NCBI GenBank assembly: GCA_943736015.1
Contig: OX031069.1
Span: forward strand, 19,349,235 to 19,413,234
Source of the DNA: Tridacna crocea
Lineage: Eukaryota; Mollusca; Bivalvia; Cardiida; Cardiidae
Direction of reading: 5' to 3'
DNA length: 64,000 nt
The translations under genes were made by a program, and so were the position numbers. Positions 10,501 to 22,200 of this stretch are shown here, piece by piece (the stretch's first letter is position 1; every line of letters begins with the position of its first letter). The notes beneath the pieces were generated by a model. That model did not search any database and was not told the DNA's origin. It saw only the letters and a program-made list of their open reading frames with translations.

Positions 10501-13500
10501 AGGTGTCATATACACATAAGAAATGGCTTCATTCTTGATGTTATTTAGGGTCAATTAGAGATACCATAGAATCAGAAATGCCTTATGGGGTAAAGGGTTA
10601 AATGCATCACGAAGATGCATTAAAATCCCTTTTGTCAGAGTACGACTCATGTAGTTCCGGTCACAGACTAACACTATAGTTAGGGCGGTATGATGGAAAT
10701 TCCTTTGTATATTGACCTTTTTTTTTTACTTAAAAAAACAAACAAACAAACAAACAAAACAGGACCGAGTGAAAAATGATTCGGTTAAGCAAAAGTTTGA
10801 AAGTAAAGAAGATCGGATTCTGTGTTTCTTGTTCTTTCAATAGTATTTATTTGAAGTTTGAAATTAGGTCGTATGCAGTCACAAAATGGATAGATCTAAC
10901 AATAACTTTGGAACATATCCTCGGGAGCCTCGGTCAGTTTTCTGCATTTCAAAATCTTCACTTTAACCCTTTCCCACACAATAACGACTTCTGACGACCC
11001 TAGGAAAGAAGCCTTTTGAAAACATGGTGGGAAAAGGAGAAAATGCTGGTAACCAACATTTTCTCCATTTCCCACAATGTTTTCTGCCCTATCAATAAAC
11101 AGTTGCAACATTTGAGCCACATTGAAATTGTCATCTGCAAATGCTTTCAATTCGGACAGGACTAAAATTTTGTCGTCTGGTAAAGGGTTAACTCAATTAC
11201 CGAAATTAAGTGTCAAGATGCGGACACTGTAGATTCGAGATCTTAATTTACGCAGTCCGCAAAAGCTATTTAGCTGTTTGGGTCGCCACTAGAATTGACG
11301 AAGTCAATATGTATTTCAGATAAGCTAGAACGAGCATGTAAAATAACCGCCACCCACATAGAAAACGAATGGGGTAAACTGTACCGTGGACTACCTTTTT
11401 ACCCCTTCCGTGGCGAGCAGACGATTGTAAATGACGTGGACGAAATTGGAAAGGAATACATGAGGCATATTCCAGAGGAGATGTGCAGGTAACGAAAGCT
11501 TCTTTTAGTCTGCAGTTTTGCACTGTATGGTATTTAAATCTCCGTTTTCACTATCATTCCAATCATTTCACGGCGAAGCCCAGCCAGGTAGCTAACTGGT
11601 TAGCGTATCTGACGGCATACTTAGAGGTTGCTAGTTCGATACCCAGTTAAGGTAACTTTCTTTCCGGCGACTTTTCGCCTGTTACCTCTGATTCATGTGA
11701 GAAAAGTATTCAGTGACTTGAAAAGATGTGTCAGTGCTGGTGTGAGAAAGCCCGGAAACATATGCAAAGGTGCAATGTCCGTTGTGACGGTTTAAACAAG
11801 AGGGCCACGATGGCCCTGGATCGCTCACCTGAATTTTTGAAAGGGACATAGCCTATTTTTTTTTTTTTTGAGGTATTGAAACATTGGAAACAAAATTATT
11901 ATTTTGCCAAGCAATTTTCAAAAGGTCACCTGTAAAAGTAATTTCAAAATCTGACCATCAGTTTCAGAAAAGAAGAATGTTTAAGAATTTCTTCATTTCT
12001 GCATAGTGCAAGTAGCCCCCATTCACTAGAGCCATGTTTCTTGATGGATCACAATTTGGTGAACAATTTTTGAAAAGGGTCACCAAAGGAACACCTCTGT
12101 GAAATTATTTCAAAATGTGGCCAGCGGTTTCAGAGAAAAAGAATTTTCAATAATCTCTTCAGGTCTCTATAGCGCGAGTAGCCCCCTTTTACCAGAGACA
12201 TGTTTCTTGACAGATCAAAATTTCGCGAACAATTTTTGAAAAGGGTCACCCAAGGAACATTGCTGTAAAATATTATAAAATTTGACCAGCAGTTTCAGAG
12301 AAGAAGAATTTTCAAGAATTTCTTCATTTCCATAGAGTGCGAGTAGCCCCCATTCGCCAGAGCCATGTTTCTTAACGGATCAAAATTTCATGAACAGTTT
12401 TTTGAAAAGGGTCATCCAAGGAACATCTCTGTGAAATTATTTTAAAATCTGATCAGCCATTTCAGAGAAGAAGAATTTCAAGAATTTCTTCAATTCTGTA
12501 TAGTGCAAGTAGCCCCCATTCACCAGAGCCATGTTTCTTGACATATCAAAATTTCGCGAACAAATTTTTAAAAGGGTCACCCAAAGAACGTCCCTGAGAA
12601 ATCATTTCAAAATCTGACATGTTGTTCCAGAGAAGAAGAATTTTTAAGAATTTCTTCATTTCTGTACAGTGCAAGTAGCCCCCATTCACCAGAGCCATGT
12701 TTCTTGACGGATCAAAATTTTGCGAACTTTTTTTGAAAAGGGTCACCCAAGGAACATCCCTGTAAAATCATTTTAAAATCTGACCAGCGGTTTCAGGGAA
12801 GAAGATTTTTAAAGAATTTCTTGGAAAATTCCATTTGGTTGCCATGGCAATCAGAGTTTTTGACGAAATCAAATTCTGTGAGCAATTTTTAAAGAGGACC
12901 TCCCAAGGAACAATCCAGCCAAGTTTGGTCCAAATTGGCCCAGCGATTTAGGAGTTGATGTTTAAAGAATTGTTGATGACGCACGACGGACGACGCACGA
13001 CGGACGACGGACACCGGGTGATCCTAAAAGCTCCCCTTTAGCTCTGGTGAGCTAAAAATAATGCCTAAATAAAACACATGATTTGAAATTTACCGGGATG
13101 AGGGTTGCACGTTTATCTTAACAACACAGCCAGAGATTCTTCTTGGAACTGTTGAAAATCATTGGATCGGAAATCACTACCTTCATGCAAACTTTCTTCA
13201 ACAAAATTACGTATTTTCATGATTTTCCATGATGTTGATCTGATTTGACAACAAACGTTCTGGTTCATCATCTTTTCCGGTGTCATAAAAACAGTTTAAA
13301 GTTTCTGATTTCGTCTGTCCAGCGGTATTTTTCCCACATGATAAGCACATTTCATGTGCGATTTCAAAGTAGATCTACATTCGTCCGTAGGTAAAGATCG
13401 ATCATTTTATTACAATCAGTGCACAACGCTTCGATTTATATGTTGTCCGATGCAAATGGTTTCAGCCATGACTTGTATCGGTCCAGTTATATCTACACGG

Positions 13501-14683
13501 TCTTTTGTTGTTCATTTATTCAAGAGAAAACTCCGTTAACCTGTTTAGCAGACGACAGAAACGTAAACAGGAAACGGTGTTTTAGTAGACCTAGTGTAAC
13601 CGTAAAAGTAGTTACGCCGTGACAGAAATCAATACGGACTAGTCGTACCAAGACTTTTCGTTCCAAGTGACACAGCTTTCCAAGACGTTCCTGTAATAAA
13701 GGCAAAAAGCTTTATTTTTAAAAGCTTTTGTATCATTTTTTTTAAATTTTACGTCGTCTTAGATGAATTCCATGATGGTTTTCACTTTTTCTATGATTTG
13801 GACAAAGTTTCCTGATTTTTCCATGATAAAACCATTATTATCAAAATTCCAGAACTGTGCAAACTTTTCCAGAACAGTGAAAAATCTGTTCTCATCGAGA
13901 ACAATTTCTATATTTTGTCTTCCATCGTCTTGGAAAGCTGTGTCACTTGGAACAGGGACTTCTTTATAATTATATAACTGAAGCCTACTCAGAAAAAGCG
14001 TTGTTCGAAGCAGGGGTAAATAAATTCAAGTAACACAAGATCAATAAACTTGTATCCCTTGTATCTCCTTAAATCGTTGCAAAGATCGCTAACAGGCTCC
14101 CAGTTCAGCAAATACAATTATATGTATGTAATACATGTACTAATTCATTGCCGACATAGTGTTTAATACCAAACAAACAAGAGCAATGCATACAGGTGCC
14201 ATTGCTTGGCTGGAGTTGCTTGATTTTAAGTGAGAATTTCAAGGTGAAAAGGGGGCATAACTGTGTCAAATTTTGACGGTCACTGCCCTTGTTTTATAAG
14301 ATTCCTCTTTTTATCCTTGACAACTTGCCCCTGTCTTAACTAAATATCTTCAATCATAACAGAGACATTATATTTTGCTAAAGTTTTTTCATTACGACAG
14401 CGACGATGCAGACGACAGAGCTACAGCTATACCTTGACAATTTCTTAGAAAACAGCTGAATAAACACTTGTTTACTTTTGAATATAGGCAAAGCCTTTGG
14501 CGATGGAGACGAATGCACACGAGAGCAAGTGTAGACGACCTGAAAAAGGCACTACTTTCGATCAAGCGTAAGGATATAGTGGATCTAATTGAAGATGAAT
14601 TACTACGCCGAGCAAATAAACCTTCCATACCCTCTCCAGCCTTCAGAACTATCCGATTCCCCAAAATTATGTCACCATCTTGA
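7522..14683 (+). CDS. Coiled-coil protein with C-terminal death-like domain (4 exons)
   Basis: Assembled as join(7522..8722, 9684..9872, 11320..11488, 14488..14683). All junctions are AG/GT with matching phases (1, 1, 2), giving 584 residues. The start is the first ATG after an in-frame TGA at 7480. Residues 1-265 are mostly helical and not recognised. About 265-440 are charged and heptad-like, so a coiled coil is likely. Residues about 466-558 resemble a death domain: an IENEW helix, GLPF, then ASVDDLKKAL and RKDIVDLIEDEL as in the last two helices of that fold. The family knowledge is that such domains mediate homotypic assembly in apoptosis or innate immune signalling; the coiled coil could oligomerise it. 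The specific partner is unknown. Introns hold HP-A copies, a SINE and a ~165-bp module array. A frame-broken copy of the exon-1 end lies at 8823-8895. Gene structure is well supported; the domain name is by motif only. Confidence 0.8.
8823..8895 (+). pseudogene. Partial duplicate of the exon-1 end of the death-domain gene
   Basis: GGACTCTATGAATAGAAAAC.. through GAAGCAAAAGGTGAAG repeats the exon 1 end and donor at 8679-8750 with several changes. It lies in intron 1, about 100 bp after the true donor. Confidence 0.6.
8890..9112 (-). mobile_element. HP-A element
   Basis: TTAA at both ends, palindrome 8998-9052 with a perfect CATTGTGGG/CCCACAATG closing stem. It lies in intron 1 of the death-domain gene. 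Confidence 0.85.
9196..9660. mobile_element. Degenerate HP-A followed by a family D palindrome
   Basis: 9196-9447 keeps the HP-A palindrome (GAGAAAATGCTGGATACCAG) with drifted ends. 9535-9620 has the D core, GTGTAGACCTAGGATC..GCAGTCTGATCTTGGATC. Exon 2 of the death-domain gene begins at 9684. Confidence 0.55.
10327..10601 (+). mobile_element. HP-A/HP-B chimera
   Basis: 10327-10411 is the HP-A end (ACCAAACGACAGTG, GAAAGCATTTGCAGGCGAC). From AGCCTTTGGAAAACATTG onward the rest is HP-B, with palindrome GTGGCAAAAGGTGAAATTGC and the TCATATACACATAAGAAATG right half. TTAA lies at both ends. Confidence 0.8.
10963..11275 (+). mobile_element. HP-A element abutting a degenerate TTAA element
   Basis: HP-A at 10963-11191. 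Its right TTAA also opens a D-like fragment (GCGGACACTGTAGATTCGAG). The palindrome has paired drift at one position (AACCAACATTTT). Confidence 0.7.
11579..11804 (+). mobile_element. SINE, family S
   Basis: tRNA-like head with A box TAGCTAACTGGTTAGCG and B box GCTAGTTCGATACCC, then the AACTTTCTTTCCGGCGAC body shared with 17112-17375. The 3' tail is worn. A ~165-bp module array follows directly. Confidence 0.7.
11803..13058 (+). mobile_element. ~165-bp module array with hairpin ends
   Basis: It begins with AGAGGGCCACGATGGCCCTG (a small hairpin) and GATCGCTCACCTG, and ends CTCTGGTGAGCTAAAA. Inside are five to six units with period 165-166 bp; CCATGTTTCTTGA recurs near 12031, 12197, 12362, 12527 and 12693. 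A short GACGGACGACG repeat precedes the 3' end. The layout resembles bivalve non-autonomous elements with ~160-bp internal modules (pearl type, possibly Helitron-related). It lies in intron 3 of the death-domain gene. Confidence 0.7.
13060..14480. other. Rest of intron 3 of the death-domain gene
   Basis: Mostly unique AT-rich sequence. TCCAAGTGACACAGCTTTCC at 13658 recurs inverted at about 13934 (GGAAAGCTGTGTCACTTGGA), so a ~300-bp stretch is bounded by a 20-bp inverted repeat. No gene is seen. Confidence 0.4.
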
Positions 14684-14828
14684 ATCTAAGAGACTCTAAA
14701 CACTAACTTGGCATAATGGATTAATGTGACTATGGTCCCAAGATTCTCAGAACAACTTAAATCCATGTAGCATTAATATCCATCCTGGACTACTGTAATA
14801 GGTGGTCATTATGGCCATTGCTCTCCTT

Positions 14829-15056
14829 TTAACCCATTACCACACGAGAAAATTTTGGACTGGTCCAAATTGAAAGCATTTGCAGACAATAAAATAAAGA
14901 TGACTGAAAAATAGAAATTTGGGAATTCTGGGAAGGGTAGAAAACAGTGGGAAAAGGAGAAAATGCTGGTTACCAGCATTTTCGCCTTTTCCCACAGTGT
15001 TTTTAAAAGCATCTTTCTCAGGCGTCAAAAGTAGGGATTCTGTGGTAACGGGTTAA
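14829..15056 (-). mobile_element. HP-A element
   Basis: TTAA ends, right end GGTAACGGGTTAA, palindrome about 14951-15000 with one changed base in the right arm (TTTCGCC). It lies just 3' of the death-domain gene. Confidence 0.85.
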
Positions 15057-15292
15057 CAGATACTAAGGATTTGACAGAAGATTTGAAAGCTTACCTCATA
15101 CAATGCCAGTGTGGAAGAATCTACCACAAATGAAGCAAAAAGCCTTTTTATCTAAAACTTAAAAGCTGGACGTTACTGCCTGGGTTCCATATGAATATAT
15201 AAATTTAATCCCAAGTTGTAACAGGGACCTTATATTTGTTTCCTACAAGGGTTGTATGATAAGTACATAGACTCTTGCTGTAAAATGGTCTC

Positions 15293-15520
15293 TTAACCCT
15301 TTCCCAAACGACAAACTTTTGGACTAGACCAAATTGAAAGCATTTGCAGACGACAATTCAACTCTTGCTGAAAAGATGATTTCTGTCTATGATAGGATAG
15401 AAAACATTGTGGGAAAAGGAAAAATGCTGGTTACCAGCATTTTCTCCTTTTCCCACAATGTTTTCAAAAGGCTACTATTCCAGACCCGTAAAAACCAGGG
15501 ATTGTTTGGGAAAGGGTTAA
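15293..15520 (-). mobile_element. HP-A element
   Basis: TTAACCCTTTCCCAAACGAC to GGGAAAGGGTTAA, palindrome about 15406-15460, one A missing from the left arm. Confidence 0.85.
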
Positions 15521-16247
15521 AATGAAAATTAAATTTTCAAAATTTCACGCCCTACGTTTTTGTTTAAAGATTTTAGAACATCACTTTTTATTATTTTTTT
15601 ACAATCAACAGCTGTTGAAGACTAGTTTTGTGTATCTCTACAGTACGGCAAATTTCTAGATTAGCCATGAATTAAATAATTTGCAGAGGATGAAAAATGT
15701 TGCTAAGTTGAGAAAATTTGTTTTTTGAAGGGGTGAGAACTATTTGCACTTATCTACAGATCACAGGAGCAAATAGAAAACTTTAGTATTCAGTAAACTC
15801 AAGTCTTCTTCAATCAGGTGATCTTTTGGCAATTTAGTGAGAAGATTAAGATCATAGATGGCAGAATCTTTGTTTCTTGAGATGCCAAAAGCTCCATTCC
15901 AACATTAACCATACCATTGGTTGAGATTTTGTATCAGATGACTAGCAATTTTAAAATCCATACATACTCATACATTAGATTTGAAAAGACCCAATACATC
16001 TTTTACCCTTTACCAAACAATCTCAAGCTTTAATGACCCTCGTGGGGGCTTTTGAAAACATTGTGGGAAAAGGAGAGCATGCTGGTAATCATTTCTATTG
16101 TCCACAATTACTGCTTTCAATTCAGTTGAGTCTATCATTTTGTTTCTGGGTAGAAAGTTACAGAGTGGAACAACAAAGAACGATGTCAGTAGTTGACAAA
16201 AGCGACAGATTTTTAATTTGCCTTTCTTTGATCTAATTTGTTCAAGT
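15521..16247. other. Downstream region of GTF3C4
   Basis: AT-rich. An HP-A remnant at 16003-16145 has lost its right palindrome arm. A short minus-strand open stretch near 15900-15770 has no supporting splice signal. It probably includes the 3'UTR of GTF3C4. Confidence 0.4.
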
Positions 16248-19200
16248 TCAAAACATGTCACAATCACAGAAAACACAAACTTCCACAGCTGGTAACCAGG
16301 GTAATTCTGAAATATGATATTAAAACTGGTTTTATTTTTTACAAATGAACTGTGTTTATTCATTACCACTTTTTCATATTGTATGAACTTTGCCCTTGCT
16401 ACTGATCCATGTCAGCCTCTACAGTCTGCACAGGCTGACATAGGTAAAAAAGTTTTGCAATTTGTAAATTTTCTGCATGTCAATGGACCATTCTATTCCC
16501 TGATTCAGTTAGTTGCGAGACAAAATTGAAGTTTATTAAGGATCCATAATTATGCACTGACTTGCTACGTTTAATGGACCATGGAGATGCTTTAACCCTT
16601 TACCCCATAAGGCATTTATATGGTATCTCTAACTGATCCTAAATAACAGCAAGGATGAAGCCCTTTCTTATGTGTATATGACACCTTTTGATAGTGTAGA
16701 AAACATTGAGGCAAAAGGTGAAATTGCTCGTCACCAGCAATTTCACCTTTTGCCACAATGTTTTCCAAAGGTTCCTACAAGCAATCCGTAGAAATGAGTA
16801 TCTATGGAGTAAAGGGTTAATCCCTACAAGCACCACTTACATCTTTAAATAAATATGTCAGTTATATTAACACAATCATGGTTGAATTATTTAAGGGTTT
16901 TCATAAGTATTAGGTTGGTAACCTATAGTGTCTTGACCTTGGAGGCTCTTACAGTACGCACTAACAACAACAGCAGGATATGGTATAAAACACTTAATCA
17001 AGCAGTACTGATTTTAGCAACCCTCTGGGAACAAGCTTCTGATAATTATGGTGGAAAAAAGAGTGTTTACTTAAAAGAGTCATTAAAATATGGTATGGTT
17101 TCATAGGAGGGAGCCCGCCCGGGTGGCTCAGTGGTAAGCGTGTTGGACTCATGACCTGGTGGTTGTGAGCTCGATACCCGGTTGAGGCGAACTTTCTTTC
17201 TGGCGTATTTTCGCCTCTTACCTCTGCTGAAACATTTGAGAAAAGTAGTCGATGGCTTTGGAAAGAAAGTTGTGTAAGTACCGGAGTGAGAAAAACATGT
17301 GTGTCACTGACTGCCATGATATGACCTTAGCTGTTAAAGTGGTGTTAAACGCCAATACAACCAACCAACCATCATTAGAGGGAAATGGGACGAGGGAAGA
17401 GGGAGATGGAAATTAGGTCCATTTTACGAGAATGCTTTCAACACTGTCTTGTGTAACTTTGTTCTAGGTGATGATTTCTAAATCATTTGTAAACTGGTCC
17501 TATCTTTTTATGACCTTAAATAAGATAGCTTTTGCAGTCATTGTCGGAAAAGGAAAAAATGCTAATAACTAGCATTTTCTCCTTTTCCCACAATGTTTTC
17601 TATCCTTCCACAGACAAATCTTAATCTCCACTTATATCATTTTGTCATCTGCAAATGTTTCCTGTTTCAGTGAATCTAAAATTCTGCTGTTAGGTACAAA
17701 TTAATACAAAATTACCTTGTAAATCTGACAGAGATAGAGAGATAGCCTGACATCCTGCACATCTTCTATAGTCCATCTTTGTACAGGGTTTAAGTGTATA
17801 ACAGCACATACCTAGAAAATGACCAAGACACTGCTTTAAATCATTACCAAACGACAAAATTTTGGACTGGTCCAAATCGAAAGCATTTGCAGACGACAAA
17901 ATAAAAGTGACTGAAAATTTAAATTTTGTTTTGTGAAGGTAAGAAAACATTGTGGGAAAAGGAGAAAATGTTACCAGCATTTTCTCCTTTTTCCACAATG
18001 ATTTCTGAAAGCATCTTTCTCAGGGTTGTCAACAGTATTTCCTTCCCATCCGCTTAACCCTTAGGCTGCCAGTGCAACTCAATGACCTTTTACGGAGAGT
18101 GTAGATCAAGATCAGAGTGCACAGAATACGCAGTCTGATCTTCAATTGATACTGACCCATATGATCATATTTTTCCCCTAAACAAAAGCTATGAAAACAG
18201 GAAAATTTGGCTTTTTACTGTCAGTTTAAAAGTTTCATTTCACTTATCTAGTATGATAAGGGTTAACATTTTTAGCCCTTTACCAAACAATCCCAACTTT
18301 TAACAACCCTGGGAAAGAAGCCTCTTGAAAACATTGTGGGAAAGGAGAAAATGCTGGCAACCAGCACTTTCTCCTTTTCCCACAATGTATTCTACTTTTC
18401 CAAAGTCAAAATTCAATTTTGATTCACATTAACATCTGCAAGTGCTTCCAATTTAGACAAGTCCAAAATTTGGTCTTAACCCATTACCACACAATCCCTA
18501 CTTTTGACGCCCCTGAGAAAGAAGCCTTTAGAAAACATTGTGGGAAAAGGAGAAAATGCTGGTAACCAGCATTTTCTCCTTTTCCCACAATATTTTCTAC
18601 CCTCTCCAAATCAAATTTCAATTTTTGATTCACATTTATTTTGTCGTCTGTAAATGCTTTAAATTTGCACCAGTCGAAAATTTTCTCGTGTGGTAAAGAG
18701 TTAAGGAGTTAAACCCTCAAACAATTCTATTATCAGAGCCACCTGTTACCTGTCATTCATGAATGTTTTCAACTTGAAAAAAGCCTGGAGTTTCATAGTC
18801 TGCTTAACTTTTTACCAAACAACCCAATGTTGGACTTGACTACATCCAAAGCATACGCAGACGACAAATTAACTGATGCTCAAATGAAGATTTTTGTATG
18901 GTAGAAAAGTTGAAGAAGGTAGTTACCAGCATTTTCTCCTTTTCCTACGATGTTTTCAATAGCTTTCAAATTTCCAACTTTTAACTCACAATCCCGATCT
19001 TTAATATTCTAAAAGAGAAAGCTTTTGAAAACATTGTGGGAAAAGGAGAAAGTGCTGGTAACAAGCATTTTCTCCTTTACCAACAATGTTTCCTGTCTTT
19101 CTCAAAAGGAATTTTTATTTTTGAGTCTTCTTAAATATATGGCCTGTAATGCTTTGAATTTGTATTAGTCATTTAGTAAAGACATCTGCCTTAAAATTTG

Positions 19201-22200
19201 TTTCAGGAGGTACTGAATTATATCATCTTCGCAAGCCAAGGCTGACAATTCACTATGCTACTCTACCCATAGCGGATCGAGCTTGATTTTTACATTCCCC
19301 TGATAAGCTTTTTCATTGGATGCAGCCAGCTCTAGCTGCAAAGAATGAAATCGCTCGTAGCATTGCATCTTTGATAAGAATAGAATAAGGTCGCGACCAT
19401 TCGAATAGAAGGTAAACATGGAAACCCACGTGGATGTCTGCTTATCGCTTCATGTTGAATTTATATTCGTAAGCAGTTTGTAAAACGATACTTCATTGGC
19501 TTTTAGAAATATGATATAAAGGGGGGTAATAACCAGTATCCAATAAAGGGCGCTTCGCAGGAATCTCAAAATTGGGCTCAATCAGCCAAGATAAGATCCA
19601 CATAGTGATCGTAACCTTGGCTCGCGAAGATGGAGTTATGTAGACAAAAATCAAAAGTAAAAGACAAATCATTTACATGTATAACAGTCATTCCTGAAAT
19701 CTGCATAAATACCAGTATACATACCAAATCTGTGTCCATTTTCACACTGCCATGAAAACTGTTTTAATACCATACTTAAAGCAGTTAAGGATATCAATTG
19801 TATAAAAATTCTTAAGTTTTTTTTTTCAACTTAGATCAAATCTGATTTCATTGTATACTGAATTACTTGTATTTAACACATTTTAACAGTACATTAATAG
19901 ATACTCATTTCTGCACATTGTTTGTAGGAGCCTTTGGAAAACATTGTGGCAAAAGGTGAAATTGCTCGTGATGAGCAATTTCACCTTTTGCCACAATGTT
20001 TTCTGTACTATCAAAATGTGTCGTATACACATAAGAAACGGCTTCATCCTTACTGCTATATAGGGTCAATTAGAGATACAATAAAAATGCCTTACGGGGT
20101 AAAGGGTTAAAGTACAAACAGATTAGGAAAAAGATTTTTTGAAGCTCTAACCTTAGTTTGTAGCCTGGAAATGTTTTTGAACTTGAGCAGGTCTAAAATT
20201 TTGTTGTTTGGTAAAGCATTAACAAAGAAATCTTCTCCAAAAAAACACAAGTACATGGACAACCCAACCCACATGTAATAGAACAAAGATATAACTTGGT
20301 AACAAACACATAAACAAACTCACTCATACATGCATTTATTCACTCATTACGCGGAAAACTAAAAAAAATATTAACTGACTAGAAACATTTTGATAATATG
20401 CACAACTTCTCTCCCAAGGGAAGGTTTTTATAAAATTTTGAAATCAGAGCCAGTAGTTTCTAACAGTTGGTGTAGGAACTACTGTCTGTCCCTCCGTAAA
20501 CAATTACTAAAAAATCTTCTTCTCTGAAACCGCTGATCAGATTTCAATGAAACTTCACAGAAATGATCCTTAGGTAATACACTTTCAGATCACTTCAAAG
20601 ATTTGAATTCCATGAAGATGCACAGACAAGGCTGTGACTTTATACTAGGATGAAATTCCCAAAATTTGTTCAGGGAGACTCCCCTCACTCCAATGATTTA
20701 CATATCCGGTCAGATCTCATACACTTTGGCAATAGTAAGCAAAATACAGCCCTTTGATCTGATTATAAAGAAAACACAAACAAACAAATACAAAGGATAT
20801 TACAGGAACAAATAGGGCAATCGACTAGTTTTGGTTCAACATCTCTCTTAAAAGTGTCCTGTATCAAGGACCGAAGTTGATTTGCATATTCCAGATCTGT
20901 GGTACTGATGTTGTTCTTAATAAAGTGTACAAATTGCGTGAATAGATCCAACTCTGACAAAAAAGAAAAACAACTTTTGATTAAAATTTTTAAACAAGTA
21001 AACATTGAAAACTGTTTTTTTTTTTTTCTTTCCTAAGAAATCAGCTTCAATGGTGGAAAAATATTCTATCATGAGCATTGTGACATTCAGCACCAAGGAA
21101 ATTTACCCTTAAGTCTGCTTCATATGGCCTGCAACATGGACCAAAGGAGCATGTGGACATTTGCGTAGAGTGTTGTCTCGGATCAGCCTGCACAATCCAC
21201 ACAGGCTAGTCCGAAACAACACTTCCTGATTTTAGGCAATTTTCTTTTTTGTGCAAATCTACCGTAGGTAAAAATCTAATGATGTTGTTAACTCTTTACC
21301 ACATAATGACGACTTTACACGCCCCTGATGAAGAAGCCTTTAGAAAACATTGTGGGAAAAGGAGAAAATGCTGGTAACCAGCATTTTCTCCTTTTCCCAC
21401 AAGGTTTTCTACCCCATCAAAGCAAAATTGCACCACATGAGCCGCTGTGAAATTGTCGTCAGCGAATGCTTTCAATTTGGATAGGTCTAAAACTTTGCTG
21501 TGTAGTAAAGGGTTAAGTGCCATCTCCGATTAACCTGCATGTACTGACATAACAACAATATATTTTTGCCTTGTACAAATTGAAAGCATGTGCAGAAAAA
21601 AATTTCATTGTGGCTCAAATACAGCATGTTTTGGGAAAAGGAGAATATGCTAGTTACTAGCATTTTCTCCTATTCTCACAATGTATTCAAAAGGCATTTT
21701 TCTCAGGGTCGTTGAAGGTTGGGATTGTGTGGTAAAGTTTAAAGGCATACATTATATTTCACATATATTATACTTCATGTGTCTATTTTCAGAAATGTTA
21801 TGGGTAAAGAAATTTCGTAATTTAAGCTAGGGGGAATTATTTCCCTGTCACATTGAATATTTTCCTCCTGCCGACAATCTGGAACTACTTTTTTATTTCA
21901 ATGCAATGGCTAGTTTTAAAAGTGGCATTCATTGACAAAATAATCAGAGTAAATATAATATATAATTTATTTCATCAGCTTGTGGTCAATATGGGGAAAT
22001 ATTTGCCTCAAAATGGAAAGGTCCGCGAAAATAAGTCGTGCCTTATGGCAGGCACTCATTATTTTCACAAACCCTTCCCTTTTTTGGCAAATATTTCCCC
22101 ATATTAACCCTTTACCCCATAAGGCATTTCTATGGTATCTCTAACTGACCCTAAATAACAGCAAGGATGAAGCAGTTTCTTATGTGTATATGACACCTTT

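Noticed and set aside
15770-15905. Minus-strand open stretch ending in a stop, considered as a GTF3C4 last exon
   Set aside because: The last exon at 16306-16248 already fits in phase and ends with the cysteine pair and a stop. No good acceptor precedes the other stretch.
17112-17185. Possible tRNA gene
   Set aside because: The tRNA-like head is followed by a SINE body and tail shared with other copies.
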